NCBI GenBank assembly: GCA_937988885.1
Contig: CALKHR010000067.1
Location: forward strand, 1-31,391
Reading direction: 5' to 3'
Length of the DNA: 31,391 nucleotides
From: an uncultured Roseiflexaceae bacterium
GTDB lineage: Bacteria > Chloroflexota > Chloroflexia > Chloroflexales > Roseiflexaceae
Numbering within the stretch: position 1 is the stretch's first letter; each line of letters starts with the position of its first letter. Below are positions 23,601 to 31,207 of this stretch, one piece after another. Under the pieces are notes generated by a model. The model was not told where the DNA came from, searched no databases, and saw only the letters and a list, made by a program, of their open reading frames with translations. The position numbers and the translations under genes were made by a program.

Positions 23601-23903
23601 ATGACACGGGTTGGGTTTTTGCTGAAGGTGAAGCCGGATAAGCTGGAGGAGTACAAGGAGCATCATCGGCACGTGTGGCCGGAGATGCTGGATGCACTGT
23701 CGCGGCACGGCTGGCACAATTATTCGCTGTTCCTGCGGCCCGATGGCTTGTTGTTCGGGTATTTCGAGACACCCGAGAGCTTCGAGGCGGCGCAGGCCGC
23801 CATGGCGACAGAGGATGTGAATACGCGCTGGCAGGCGCTGATGGCTCCGTACTTCGAGAACAGGATTATGGAGCAACTGGAAGAGGTCTTCCATCTGGAT
23901 TAG
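23601..23903 (+). CDS. rhaM: L-rhamnose mutarotase
   Basis: RhaM interconverts the anomers of L-rhamnose so that the isomerase receives its preferred form. The 100-residue product matches the family in length and sequence: GFLLKVKPDKLEEYKEHHRHVWPEM, HNYSLFLRPDGLLFGYFE and a C-terminal NTRWQALMAPYFE. The conserved His and Tyr/Trp residues of this ferredoxin-like fold are present. GGGAG lies seven bases before the ATG, 18 bases after rhaA. It closes the rhaBAM unit. No rhaD aldolase follows, so rhamnulose 1-phosphate must be split by an enzyme encoded elsewhere. Confidence 0.96.
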   Translation: MTRVGFLLKVKPDKLEEYKEHHRHVWPEMLDALSRHGWHNYSLFLRPDGLLFGYFETPESFEAAQAAMATEDVNTRWQALMAPYFENRIMEQLEEVFHLD

Positions 23904-23911
23904 GAGTGAAG

Positions 23912-23941
23912 CATCCACAGATTACACAGATTACGCAGATT
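23912..23941. repeat. Intergenic repeat family 2, longest copy
   Basis: CCACAGATTACACAGATT is followed at once by another ACGCAGATT unit, so the element is built from short repeats of ACAGATT. It sits eight bases after the rhaM stop codon, ahead of the operon terminator. A short reversed piece (TTTGTGGAT) follows. Confidence 0.75.
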
Positions 23942-24038
23942 GTATTTGTGGATGGGTTGCGTGATAGCCAATCCAGTTAAGCAGTTGCTGTTTGCAGAGC
24001 CGTTTTAGCCTGCGGCAGCAAGGTGTTTACTTCTTTTT

Positions 24039-24086
24039 GTGGCATCGGCCTTCTGCGCGTAGCAGAAGGCCGATACCACGTTTTTT
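24039..24086 (+). terminator. Rho-independent terminator of rhaBAM
   Basis: An 18-bp stem (GTGGCATCGGCCTTCTGC with GCAGAAGGCCGATACCAC, one mismatch) closes a GCGTA loop. It is followed by G and six T. It lies about 135 bases after rhaM. Confidence 0.9.
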
Positions 24087-24164
24087 CGGTGATGTAGGTA
24101 TCTATTGCAAAGCCGTTTAGGCTTCTGGTTTGGTGGGTATTTTGCTTTTTATATCAACGAAAGG

Positions 24165-24310
24165 CGCTGTCATTCCGAACAAGCCGCCACGGCTATGACA
24201 AGGTGACAAGGTGACAAGGTGACAAGGTGACAAGGTGACAAGGTGACGGGGAGCATCGAAAAGGCATTGTCATCCTGAGCGAGCCTTCAGGTGAAGTGAA
24301 GGATCTCACC
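24165..24310. repeat. Tandem TGACAAGG repeat inside repeat family 1 copies
   Basis: Six perfect copies of the 8-bp unit TGACAAGG run from 24196 to 24243, followed by a changed copy TGACGGGG. On the left is a fragment of family 1 (GTCATTCCGAACAAGCC). On the right a fuller copy (GTCATCCTGAGCGAGCC...GTGAAGGATCTC, about 24269-24307) follows. A related GTCACCTCGTCACCTTGTCA piece on the other strand lies at about 30702-30721. Confidence 0.85.
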
Positions 24311-24355
24311 GTGTTGCATTGTGGTGTTCAACGCAATACATTGCAGCGCTTTGCC

Positions 24356-24414
24356 GACCTGTCAGGTGTGACTTTTTATGGCTTTAGGACGCATCAAACG
24401 ACACCTGACAGGTC
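24356..24414. repeat. 14-bp perfect inverted repeat with palindromic arms
   Basis: GACCTGTCAGGTGT (24356-24369) and its exact reverse complement ACACCTGACAGGTC (24401-24414) flank 31 bases. Each arm also contains the small palindrome ACCTGWCAGGT. The element lies about 57 bases after the tryptophan dioxygenase stop on the minus strand. It may be a small mobile repeat remnant or a transcription-stopping structure. Confidence 0.7.
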
Positions 24415-24470
24415 AAAAGCAATGTTTTTTCGTTGTCTTGCACTGTCATCCTAAACGAGCCGTCACCCCG

Positions 24471-25295
24471 TCACCCACACTGCTCCCAAATGGCGGCGCG
24501 CACCTCCCACAGCTCGGGGAAGAAGTGCGGGTGGCCGATGGTGCGGTCGAGGTAGCGCACTCCGGTGGTGTGCCCGGTGCCTTTGGTGATCGCCGAGAGC
24601 GCCCGCTCGACCATGCTGCGGTGGTGCATGCGCCACAGCCCAAACAGTTGGTCGTACTCCAGCAGCGTTTCGGCCAGCAGGAACAGGTCGTGGTGCTGGC
24701 GCTGTTCGAGCGGGGCGTACACCTCTGTGACGCTCACGCCCCGTCGCGCCAGCACATCAAGCCAGGCGTCGTGCAGCGAGCGCTGCTGCCAGGCCGCTTC
24801 GAGCGCTTCGGTGAGGATGCGCGTCTGCGGCGCGGCGGTGTTGGGCGGGCCAGGCGGCACATCGAGCATGGGGCGGTAGCGCGTAGTGTCGTGCAGACCC
24901 GAGCGGATCTCGATCTCGCGGTACTGCAGCGATTCGGTGCCGCTGGCTGGGCTGAGCGCCGCACGGAAGGCGTAGAAATCCTGCGGGGCCATGCTCTCGG
25001 TGATGTGAATCTGTTCGACCAGCAGGCGCATAATCTGGCAGACGCGCTGCATGCGCCAGGTGGCGTATCCGATGTTATCGGCGTCGAGCAGGGCGATCGC
25101 GCCGTCGAGCTCGTGCAGGATCAGGCGGAACCACAGCTCAAAAGCTTGGTGAGTGATAATGAACAGCAGTTCGTCGTGGTGGCGCAGCTCGGCGGGAGAC
25201 GGTTGAAGCGCGAGTAGCTCGGTGACGCGCAGGTACGAGCAGTAGTGGGGCTGCTGAACGTCGGAAACGTCGTGCCCGCATGGCAACGTCGGCAT
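24471..25295 (-). CDS. kynA: Tryptophan 2,3-dioxygenase
   Basis: This heme enzyme opens the indole ring of L-tryptophan with O2, giving N-formylkynurenine, the first step of the kynurenine pathway. The 274-residue product has the usual bacterial length. Family segments are YLRVTELLALQ, DELLFIITHQAFELWFRLI, GTESLQYREIE and WRMHHRSMVERALS followed by GTGHTTGVRYL, the region that holds the proximal heme histidine. The ATG has AAGGAG eight bases upstream. No kynB, kynU or other kynurenine gene is in the window, and repeats isolate it on both sides. It may serve tryptophan breakdown or NAD synthesis with partners encoded elsewhere. Confidence 0.95.
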   Translation of the reverse strand: MPTLPCGHDVSDVQQPHYCSYLRVTELLALQPSPAELRHHDELLFIITHQAFELWFRLILHELDGAIALLDADNIGYATWRMQRVCQIMRLLVEQIHITESMAPQDFYAFRAALSPASGTESLQYREIEIRSGLHDTTRYRPMLDVPPGPPNTAAPQTRILTEALEAAWQQRSLHDAWLDVLARRGVSVTEVYAPLEQRQHHDLFLLAETLLEYDQLFGLWRMHHRSMVERALSAITKGTGHTTGVRYLDRTIGHPHFFPELWEVRAAIWEQCG

Positions 25296-25381
25296 ACGGT
25301 GTTCTCCTTAGTTGTTAGGTACAAGAAACGTATTCCTAGTATTGTAGCTGATTTTGTGGTGAAATGTCGGTTTTTGATTGT

Positions 25382-25580
25382 TATCCACAGATTACACAGA
25401 TTATGTTTGTTTTTGTATTTATTGATGTGGATGAAAGAATGTCACCGCATTACATTGTATTCCCCGCTGAGATCTCTCATATTTGTTCGAGATGACAGTG
25501 TATTTCTACGCTTTCGCTGTTTTCTCTGTCATTCCGAATGAAGTGCGTAGCACGAAATGAGGAATCTCGCTGCGTATCTA
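25382..25580. repeat. Family 2 copy followed by family 1 copies upstream of mazEF
   Basis: CCACAGATTACACAGATT lies at about 25385-25402. Family 1 pieces follow: GAGATCTCTC...TTCGAGATGACAGTG at about 25471-25500, and GTCATTCCGAATGAAGTGCG...AATGAGGAATCTC at about 25530-25569. No gene is seen between 25296 and 25706. Confidence 0.8.
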
Positions 25581-25639
25581 CAATGGAAACACAATGCTAT
25601 TTGCAATGCTTTGCGAGCCGTCAGAGGCGAAATGAGGGT

Positions 25640-25682
25640 TTGACATATGTCATCCACGTGATTACAATGTAAGCACGTTACA
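25640..25682 (+). promoter_or_regulatory. mazEF promoter with overlapping palindromes
   Basis: TTGACA (25640-25645) and TACAAT (25663-25668) are 17 bases apart. The perfect palindrome TGACATATGTCA (25641-25652) overlaps the -35. A second inverted repeat, TGTAA-GCACG-TTACA (25668-25682), overlaps the end of the -10 and the predicted start. Both are well placed for autoregulation by MazE/MazEF. Confidence 0.75.
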
Positions 25683-25706
25683 TCCCTTCGTGAGGAGCTT
25701 GATACA

Positions 25707-25970
25707 ATGCCCACTGTCATCAAAACCAGGCTGGTGAAGATCGGCAACTCGCAGGGACTGCGTATCCCCAAAGTGATCCTCGATCAGCTCGACTTATCCT
25801 CTGAGATCGAGCTTGAGGTGCAGGCAGATCATTTGATCGTGCGGCCACGTGTTCATCCCCGTGCCGATTGGCCCGAGCAATTCCGTCGGATGGCCGAGCG
25901 CGGCGACGACCAGTTGCTCGATGCTGATATTCCTCCAACCGAATGGGAAGAGTCTGAGTGGCAGTGGTGA
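25707..25970 (+). CDS. mazE: MazE-type antitoxin (AbrB-like)
   Basis: The 87-residue product has an N-terminal AbrB/MazE swapped-hairpin DNA-binding domain (about 4-50: TRLVKIGNSQGLRIPKVILDQLDL, then IELEVQADHLIVRP). The acidic, Trp-rich C-terminal tail (PPTEWEESEWQW) is the part that in this family wraps around and blocks the toxin. It is expected to repress its own promoter, which carries two palindromes. GAGGAG lies nine bases before the ATG. It overlaps the next gene, as antitoxin-toxin pairs often do. Confidence 0.92.
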   Translation: MPTVIKTRLVKIGNSQGLRIPKVILDQLDLSSEIELEVQADHLIVRPRVHPRADWPEQFRRMAERGDDQLLDADIPPTEWEESEWQW

Positions 25971-26287
25971 TCAAGCCTTTCGATGTCTACCTTGTGAATC
26001 TTGATCCGACGGTCGGCGCGGAGATCCAAAAGACTCGGCCCTGCCTGATCATCTCGCCCGATGAGATGAATGCGCATATCCGAACTGCGATTATCGCGCC
26101 GATGACCACGAAAACGCGCGGTTATCCCACGCGGGTGGCCTGCCATTTCGATGGCAAAGACGCGCAGATTGTGCTGGATCAACTGCGCACGGTGGATCAA
26201 TCACGCCTCGTGAAGCGGCTTGGGAGCATCGATGCCGCAACTCAACAGCAGGTGCTACGCACTTTAGCCGCGCTGTTCGCTGAATAA
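25958..26287 (+). CDS. mazF: MazF-type mRNA interferase toxin
   Basis: The 109-residue product belongs to the MazF/PemK family of ribosome-independent endoribonucleases, which cut single-stranded RNA at short sequences. The SH3-like core is complete: FDVYLVNLDPTVGAEIQKTRPCLIIS (with the conserved Arg), AIIAPMTTK (with the active-site Thr) and a LDQLRTVDQSRLVKRLG helix region. The start is uncertain: GTG codons at 25958, 25964 and 25967 all fit. The last would give a four-base GTGA overlap with the mazE stop. The cut sequence cannot be predicted. Confidence 0.92.
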   Translation: MAVVIKPFDVYLVNLDPTVGAEIQKTRPCLIISPDEMNAHIRTAIIAPMTTKTRGYPTRVACHFDGKDAQIVLDQLRTVDQSRLVKRLGSIDAATQQQVLRTLAALFAE

Positions 26288-26602
26288 TGCGTCGTTTAAT
26301 TCATTGAGATGCCGAGCACTTCGATGTTGTGCGCTGTGCGACCGCGAGTACAGCGGCGCGCGTTTTGGCGCGCAGCGCCATATCTGTCCGAGCGCGCACA
26401 CGTTGTGCACGACGTTGTTTGCCCGTAGCGACGGGAATCACGGGTTGACGACGCGGCCTCTCTTTCCCCAAAAATGCTGGTGCTAATGCGGTACGGCGCG
26501 GTTGGCCCTCTCTCATCTGTGTAATCTGTGAATGCTCCGGTGGCCCGCTGAGCGAACGTGGTACAATGGTCGCAATGCAGCCGCTCCTACGACGAGGCTC
26601 CA
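26288..26602. other. Gap after mazEF with a GC palindrome and a family 2 repeat
   Basis: GCGCGC-GTTTTG-GCGCGC at about 26356-26373 can form a hairpin but has no T run. A reversed family 2 copy (ATCTGTGTAATCTGTGAA) lies at about 26515-26532. TGGTACAAT at 26559-26567 could be an extended -10 for the next gene. Short open frames here look like noise. Confidence 0.55.
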
Positions 26603-27298
26603 ATGACCATCGATCCACGTACCCGTGACGATTTGCTCGATGCGATGCGGCTCCAAGCCTGCCCGCTGTGTGTGCTGGTTGAGCGTATCGAGCGTAAGGC
26701 CGTCGATCTGTTTCTGTACGATCAGGTGAATGATATCAGCCGCCGCGATGCGCTGCGTGCCAGCCGTGGCTTATGCTTGTACCATTCGGGCATGCTGTCG
26801 GAGGGCCGCAGCGGGCTGGGGATCGCGATCTTGAGCCGCGATATTCTGCGAGCTATGACTGCGGAGTTGGAGTCCGCCGCGCCGAGCGCGCTGCCGTTCG
26901 GGGCACTGCGCGATCGGTTGGGTTCGGGCGTTGGCGCGCAGTTGGCTTCGCGGATCGGCCCGCAGGCGGCTTGCCCGATGTGCGAGGAGCGCCCCCGCAT
27001 TGAGGCTCCGCTGATCGCAGGGTTGCTGCGGAATCTTGGCGATGCCGAGTTTGCGGAGGCGTTCGATGCTTGTGGCGGTCTGTGCCGCATTCATTTGGCG
27101 AATACGCTGCGGGCCGCCGATCAGGCCACCGCCCGCGATTTGGCGGCCCGTCAGGCGGCGGCGTGGCGGCGCTTGGAGGCCGAGCTAGATGAGTTTATCC
27201 GCAAGCACGATTACCGCTTCAAGGAGGAGCTGCTGGATAACGAGCGCGATGTGTGGCGGCGGGCGCTCCGTTTGAGCAGCGGCTGGTACGAGACGTAG
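26603..27298 (+). CDS. Double CPxC...LCxxH protein (DUF6062-like)
   Basis: The 231-residue product holds two copies of one pattern. CPLC (about residue 17) is followed by LCLYH (about 59), and CPMC (about 127) is followed by LCRIH (about 164). Each set of three Cys and one His could bind zinc, so the protein is probably two diverged zinc-binding helical repeats. A charged helix (AAAWRRLEAELDEFIRKHDYRF) closes it. It resembles proteins annotated DUF6062, from memory; the function is unknown. The start at 26603 was chosen for GAGG five bases upstream; the frame is open 15 codons further. There is no signal peptide. It converges on the transporter gene, six bases apart. Confidence 0.75.
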   Translation: MTIDPRTRDDLLDAMRLQACPLCVLVERIERKAVDLFLYDQVNDISRRDALRASRGLCLYHSGMLSEGRSGLGIAILSRDILRAMTAELESAAPSALPFGALRDRLGSGVGAQLASRIGPQAACPMCEERPRIEAPLIAGLLRNLGDAEFAEAFDACGGLCRIHLANTLRAADQATARDLAARQAAAWRRLEAELDEFIRKHDYRFKEELLDNERDVWRRALRLSSGWYET

Positions 27299-27304
27299 CG
27301 CGGC

Positions 27305-28180
27305 TTATGCACGGCGGTGGCGCGTGTTGACGAGTACGATGCCAAAGACTGCGACGACGCCGCCCAGTAGTGCCACGATCGTCGGCACTTCCCCCAACCA
27401 CACCCACGACATGATCAGCGAGAGCGCGGGCACCACGTTGAGGAAGCTCCCCATGCGCGAGGCTTGGCTTCGTGAGAGTGCGTAGGCCCAGGAGAGGTTG
27501 GCCAGCGCCGATGGAAAAATGCCCAAATAAAACACCACTGCTGTGACGCTGAGTGGTGTGTTTGCGATCTGTTCGGGCAGTCCTGGCGTGAAGTAGAGCA
27601 GTGGTATGATGGCGACCCAGTGGATGTAGGCGGTCGTTTCGAGCGGGGTGTAGCGTTGCAGCAGTGGCTTTTGCAGCACGAAGAATGCGCCCTGCAGCAC
27701 GGCGGCGAACAGCAGCAGCAGCGCGACTGGCTCGAACTCGAACGAGCTCTTGGTGCCCAGCACGATCAGCACTGCGCCCGCGAAGCCCAGGCCGATGCCT
27801 AGCCAGCCCCGCTTGCCGATCCGCTCTCGCAGCATGATGCTGGCGAGCAGTGCGGTGAAGATCGGTGAGGTGCTGACGAGCAGGCTGGAGATGCCCGCCG
27901 AGACGATGGTTTGGCCGTAGTTGAGCACGAGTTGGTAGACGGTGACGCCGACCATGCTAGCGAACGCGATTTGCGGGAGATCGCGCCAATGCGGCAGGCG
28001 GATGCGCGTCACGACGGCGTAGATCGCTAACACCAACGCGGTGATGGAGAAACGAAAGAGGATGAGGTGACCTGGGGTGTAGCCGCTGAGTGCGGCGCGG
28101 ATGCCCGGGTAGGCCGAGGCCCACATCAGAAGCGAGAAGCTGGTGGCCAGGAAGGCTTGGACGTTGGTGTTTGGTTTCAT
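27305..28180 (-). CDS. EamA-family (DMT) transporter
   Basis: The 291-residue product is very hydrophobic, with about ten membrane segments arranged as two EamA repeats (about 10-145 and 155-288). Typical features are LLMWASAYPGIRAAL near the N-terminus, FRFSITALVLAIYAV, and the repeat ends LRERIGKRGWLGIGLGFAGAVLI and WLGEVPTIVALLGGVVAVFGIVL. Members export amino acids or other metabolites; the substrate cannot be told. The ribosome site is weak (GGA). It is divergent from the CocE-type hydrolase gene. Confidence 0.92.
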   Translation of the reverse strand: MKPNTNVQAFLATSFSLLMWASAYPGIRAALSGYTPGHLILFRFSITALVLAIYAVVTRIRLPHWRDLPQIAFASMVGVTVYQLVLNYGQTIVSAGISSLLVSTSPIFTALLASIMLRERIGKRGWLGIGLGFAGAVLIVLGTKSSFEFEPVALLLLFAAVLQGAFFVLQKPLLQRYTPLETTAYIHWVAIIPLLYFTPGLPEQIANTPLSVTAVVFYLGIFPSALANLSWAYALSRSQASRMGSFLNVVPALSLIMSWVWLGEVPTIVALLGGVVAVFGIVLVNTRHRRA

Positions 28181-28194
28181 TGATATTCCGTTAG

Positions 28195-28225
28195 TTGCGA
28201 TATTTCGATGTCGTACTATTATAAT
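28195..28225 (+). promoter_or_regulatory. Possible promoter of the CocE/NonD hydrolase gene
   Basis: TATAAT (28220-28225) is perfect, but the best -35, TTGCGA (28195-28200), is 19 bases away. It lies in the divergent region between the transporter and hydrolase genes. Confidence 0.45.
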
Positions 28226-28314
28226 TCTGTTTGTTCGTCGCCCTTTCGCTCATTCTTCTTTACGACTAACCACAAGGGTGTGGTGTTGGGCAGTGCGTTC
28301 TGTAAGGAGGTTGT

Positions 28315-29997
28315 ATGTCTACCAGTTCCGCAACTGAGCCTTGCGAGGTTTGGATCGATTTCAACCAGCGCGTTCCGATGCGCGATGGTGTCACGCTCTC
28401 TGCTGATGTCTACCGTCCGAAGGCACCGGGCCGGTATCCGGTGATTCTGCAACGCACGCCGTATTTGAAGACGAGCAGCCGAGCGCTGGAGGTCGGGCGC
28501 GAGTTCGCGAAGCGCGGCTTTGTGTATGTATGGATGGATGTGCGCGGTCGTGGCGATTCGGATGGTGAGTTCGTGCCGTATCGCAACGATGGCCGCGACG
28601 GCTACGATGCGATCGAGTGGTGCGCGGCGCAGCCCTGGTCGGATGGCAATGTGGGCACGATCGGCGGGTCGTACGCGGGGCGCATCCAGTGGCTGGCCGC
28701 CTTGGAGCAACCGCCGCATCTGCGGACGATGGTGGTGCTGGTCACGCCGTCCGATCCGTTCGTGGAATGGCCGACTGGTACGCCAAATCCGATGCATATG
28801 TGCTGGATCCATATGACGAGTGGCCGTGCGCTGCAGAACACCGATGCGGTCGATTGGATGAAGGTGTACGAGCACCTGCCGCTGCTGACGATGGATGAGC
28901 GGGCCGGGCGCGTGAGTCCGCACTGGCGCGAGGAGTTGGCGCACGAGCAGTACGATGATTACTGGCGGGCGATCGCGTACCAGGATAAGTTCGATCGGGT
29001 GAATGTGCCAGTGCTGCATATTTCGGGCTGGTACGATGATGAGTTGATCGGCACGCCGCTGAACTTCCAGGGCATGGTTGAGCGCGCGCCCACGCCGGAG
29101 GCTCGCAAGAATCAGAAGATGTTGATCGGACCGTGGATTCATCAGGTGAACCGCAGCCGCACGATCGGCGAGGTGGATTTCGGGCCGACGGCGCTGATCG
29201 ATCTGGAGGGCTACCAGGCGCGCTGGTTCGACCGTTGGCTGCGCCAGAACGAGAACGGCATCGATACTGAGCCGCCCGTGCGCATTTTTGTGATGGGCGA
29301 AAATCGCTGGCGCGATGAGAACGAGTGGCCGTTGGCCCGCACGCAGACGACATCGTTCTACTTGCACAGCGGCGGCAAGGCCAACAGCCGTTTCGGCGAT
29401 GGCACGCTGAGCACCACCGCGCCCACCGACGAGCCGCCCGATGAGTACCGCTACGATCCGGCGCGGCCCACGCCGTTCATCACCGACGAGGTGTCGTCGC
29501 AGATCGGCGGTGCCGATGATTACGCTGCCGTTCAGCGCCGCGACGATGTGTTGGTCTATGTCACGCCGCCGCTCGACGAGGCGGTGGAAGTGACGGGCTA
29601 TGTGCGGGTGGAGCTGTTCGCAAGCTCGTCGGCCCCCGACACCGATTTTATGGCGATGTTGTTCGATGTGCATCCGAACGGCTTTGCGCAGCGCTTGTGC
29701 GATGGCATGGTGCGGGCGCGCTTCCGCGAGGGGATGGAGACGCAGAAGCTGATCGAGCCGGGAAAGGTGTACCGCTACGATATCGACTGCTGGGCCACCT
29801 CGCAGGTGTTCGCGAAGGGGCATCGCATCGGCGTGCAGATCAGTTCGAGCGCCTTCCCGAAGTACGACCGTAACCTGAATACGGGCGAGTCGATGGCGAC
29901 CGGCACGCGAATGGAGGTGGCGGAGCAGCGCATCTTCCACAATGCGGAGTATCCATCACGCTTGATCCTGCCGATCGTGCCGCCCAAAGCGGAGTAA
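28315..29997 (+). CDS. CocE/NonD-family serine hydrolase
   Basis: The 560-residue product has the layout of the S15/CocE family, which includes X-Pro dipeptidyl peptidases, cocaine esterase and acylase-like enzymes. An alpha/beta hydrolase domain comes first (about 15-300), with the nucleophile motif GGSYAG (Ser119), Asp241 in ISGWYDD and His276 in GPWIHQ as the likely triad. A jelly-roll C-terminal domain follows (about 320-555, with VTGYVRVELFASSSAPDTDFMAML). Conserved RDGVTLSADVYRP and RGRGDSDGEF are also present. There is no signal peptide. AAGGAGG lies five bases before the ATG. The substrate (peptide, ester or amide) cannot be told. A terminator closes the unit. Confidence 0.93.
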   Translation: MSTSSATEPCEVWIDFNQRVPMRDGVTLSADVYRPKAPGRYPVILQRTPYLKTSSRALEVGREFAKRGFVYVWMDVRGRGDSDGEFVPYRNDGRDGYDAIEWCAAQPWSDGNVGTIGGSYAGRIQWLAALEQPPHLRTMVVLVTPSDPFVEWPTGTPNPMHMCWIHMTSGRALQNTDAVDWMKVYEHLPLLTMDERAGRVSPHWREELAHEQYDDYWRAIAYQDKFDRVNVPVLHISGWYDDELIGTPLNFQGMVERAPTPEARKNQKMLIGPWIHQVNRSRTIGEVDFGPTALIDLEGYQARWFDRWLRQNENGIDTEPPVRIFVMGENRWRDENEWPLARTQTTSFYLHSGGKANSRFGDGTLSTTAPTDEPPDEYRYDPARPTPFITDEVSSQIGGADDYAAVQRRDDVLVYVTPPLDEAVEVTGYVRVELFASSSAPDTDFMAMLFDVHPNGFAQRLCDGMVRARFREGMETQKLIEPGKVYRYDIDCWATSQVFAKGHRIGVQISSSAFPKYDRNLNTGESMATGTRMEVAEQRIFHNAEYPSRLILPIVPPKAE

Positions 29998-30011
29998 CGT
30001 TGGTCGAAGCG

Positions 30012-30051
30012 AGCGGGGTTGACATCAGGGCAGCCCCGCTTGTTTTAGTTT
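30012..30051 (+). terminator. Rho-independent terminator of the CocE/NonD gene
   Basis: AGCGGGG and CCCCGCT form a 7-bp GC-rich stem around 15 bases, followed by TGTTTTAGTTT. It lies 15 bases after the stop codon. Confidence 0.75.
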
Positions 30052-30725
30052 CATCCACAGATTAGATTGAATTGTTTTGGCGACAGTACGAAGTGACGAA
30101 TCTCGTTGCTTTCATCGCTCTCAGAGTCATTCCCACGAAGCGCACCACACCCTCACTGTCATTCCAAACGGAGCGCACATCGCCCTCACTGTCATTCTGA
30201 ACGGAGTGCGCAGCACGAAGTGAAGAATCTCATCGCCTTTCATTGTCTCCCTCGCTGAGATCTCTCACTTCGTTCGAGATGACACTGCTTTTCGTTGCTC
30301 TCCTAACGTCATTCCAGCGGAGCGCTGCACCCCCATTGTCATTCCGAACGGAGCGCATAGCGCGGAGTGAGAAATCTCATCGTGTTTCATCGCCCTTAGA
30401 GTCATTCTGAACGGAGTGCGCAGCACGAAATGAAGAATCTCCCTGTGCACTCACTATGTACTACGATGATTCCTCGCTGAGATCCTTCACTTCGCCTATC
30501 GGCTCGTTCAGGATGACAGTGCTTTTCGTTGTGTTGTCGAGCACCTAGACGCTCAAGGTAGCACAGGACGGTGAGATTCTTCACTTCACTTCGCTTCGCT
30601 CGTTCAGAATGACCCTATCCCTGCGGCTCGTTCAGGATGACAGTGCTTTTCGTTGCTTTCTCAGCGTCATTCCAGCGGAGCGCGCTGCACCCCTTCACCC
30701 AGTCACCTCGTCACCTTGTCACACA
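30051..30725. repeat. Dense array of intergenic repeats, both orientations
   Basis: A partial family 2 copy (TCATCCACAGATTAGATT) begins the array. At least seven family 1 units follow. Direct copies (GTCATTCTGAACGGAGTGCG and variants, ending GAAGAATCTC) lie at about 30191, 30339 and 30402. Reversed copies (GAGATCTCTC, GAGATCCTTC or GAGATTCTTC, ending GATGACAGTG or AATGAC) lie at about 30257, 30479 and 30570. Short CATTCC pieces lie at about 30130, 30158, 30310 and 30666. Reversed copies are often followed by GCTTTTCGTTG. A GTCACCTCGTCACCTTGTCA stretch ends it at about 30721. No gene is seen between 29998 and 30732. Confidence 0.85.
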
Positions 30726-30732
30726 AGCGTGG

Positions 30733-31185
30733 CTAGAGATGAACCACCGTGCAGGCATCGCCGACGATGTTTTCGATGGCTCGCACAACGGACATGCGGT
30801 GGCACTGCGACGGATCGGCCTCGAAGCACATCAGCGCCGAGGGGCGGCTACGCGCCAGGTCGAGCGCCTGCTGCACCGCTTCGGGGTGCTCCTCCACCAG
30901 CGCATCCATCGCTGCAAAAAACGCCTCGTAATCGTGGGTGCGCCGCACTTCGTCGCGCAGTTCCTTGGGTGTGCCAAGCTCCACCAAGTGCGCGTAGTCG
31001 ATGCCGACATTGGTGAGGTGCGCAGTAAAGCGCTTTTTGTTGAAGTCGGGCTTGCGGCTGAACGGCAACTGGCGCACATCGATGATCTGCGTAACGCCGT
31101 GCGCCTGGAGGATATCGAGGAATGTTTCGATGGTCTGGCCCTGATAACCGATGGTGTACAGGGTAAAAGTTGGCGTCTCCTGCAT
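30733..31185 (-). CDS. DUF488-family protein
   Basis: The 150-residue product matches DUF488: YTIGYQGQTIETFLDILQAHGV, IDVRQLPFSRKPDFNKKRF, GIDYAHLVELGTPKELRDE and, near the C-terminus, CFEADPSQCHRMSVVRAI. The conserved Cys and His in that last segment (CFE...CHR) are typical of the family and may form a functional site. The biochemical role of DUF488 is not established. A GGGAA stretch eight bases upstream serves as the ribosome site. Repeat arrays flank the gene on both sides. Confidence 0.9.
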   Translation of the reverse strand: MQETPTFTLYTIGYQGQTIETFLDILQAHGVTQIIDVRQLPFSRKPDFNKKRFTAHLTNVGIDYAHLVELGTPKELRDEVRRTHDYEAFFAAMDALVEEHPEAVQQALDLARSRPSALMCFEADPSQCHRMSVVRAIENIVGDACTVVHL

Positions 31186-31207
31186 CGCTCACTTCCCTTC
31201 ATTTTAG

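Noticed and set aside
24196..24251. CRISPR array
   Set aside because: The units are 8 bp with no spacers; it is a simple tandem repeat. The larger intergenic repeats lack even spacing and occur in both orientations.
26301..26618. Small frames on both strands between mazF and the CPxC protein gene
   Set aside because: They run over palindromic GC-rich sequence and a family 2 repeat, with no ribosome site or domain.
28219..29940. 573-codon minus-strand frame opposite the CocE/NonD gene
   Set aside because: The product is Arg/His/Leu-rich with no domain; the plus strand encodes a complete hydrolase with a catalytic triad and a good ribosome site.
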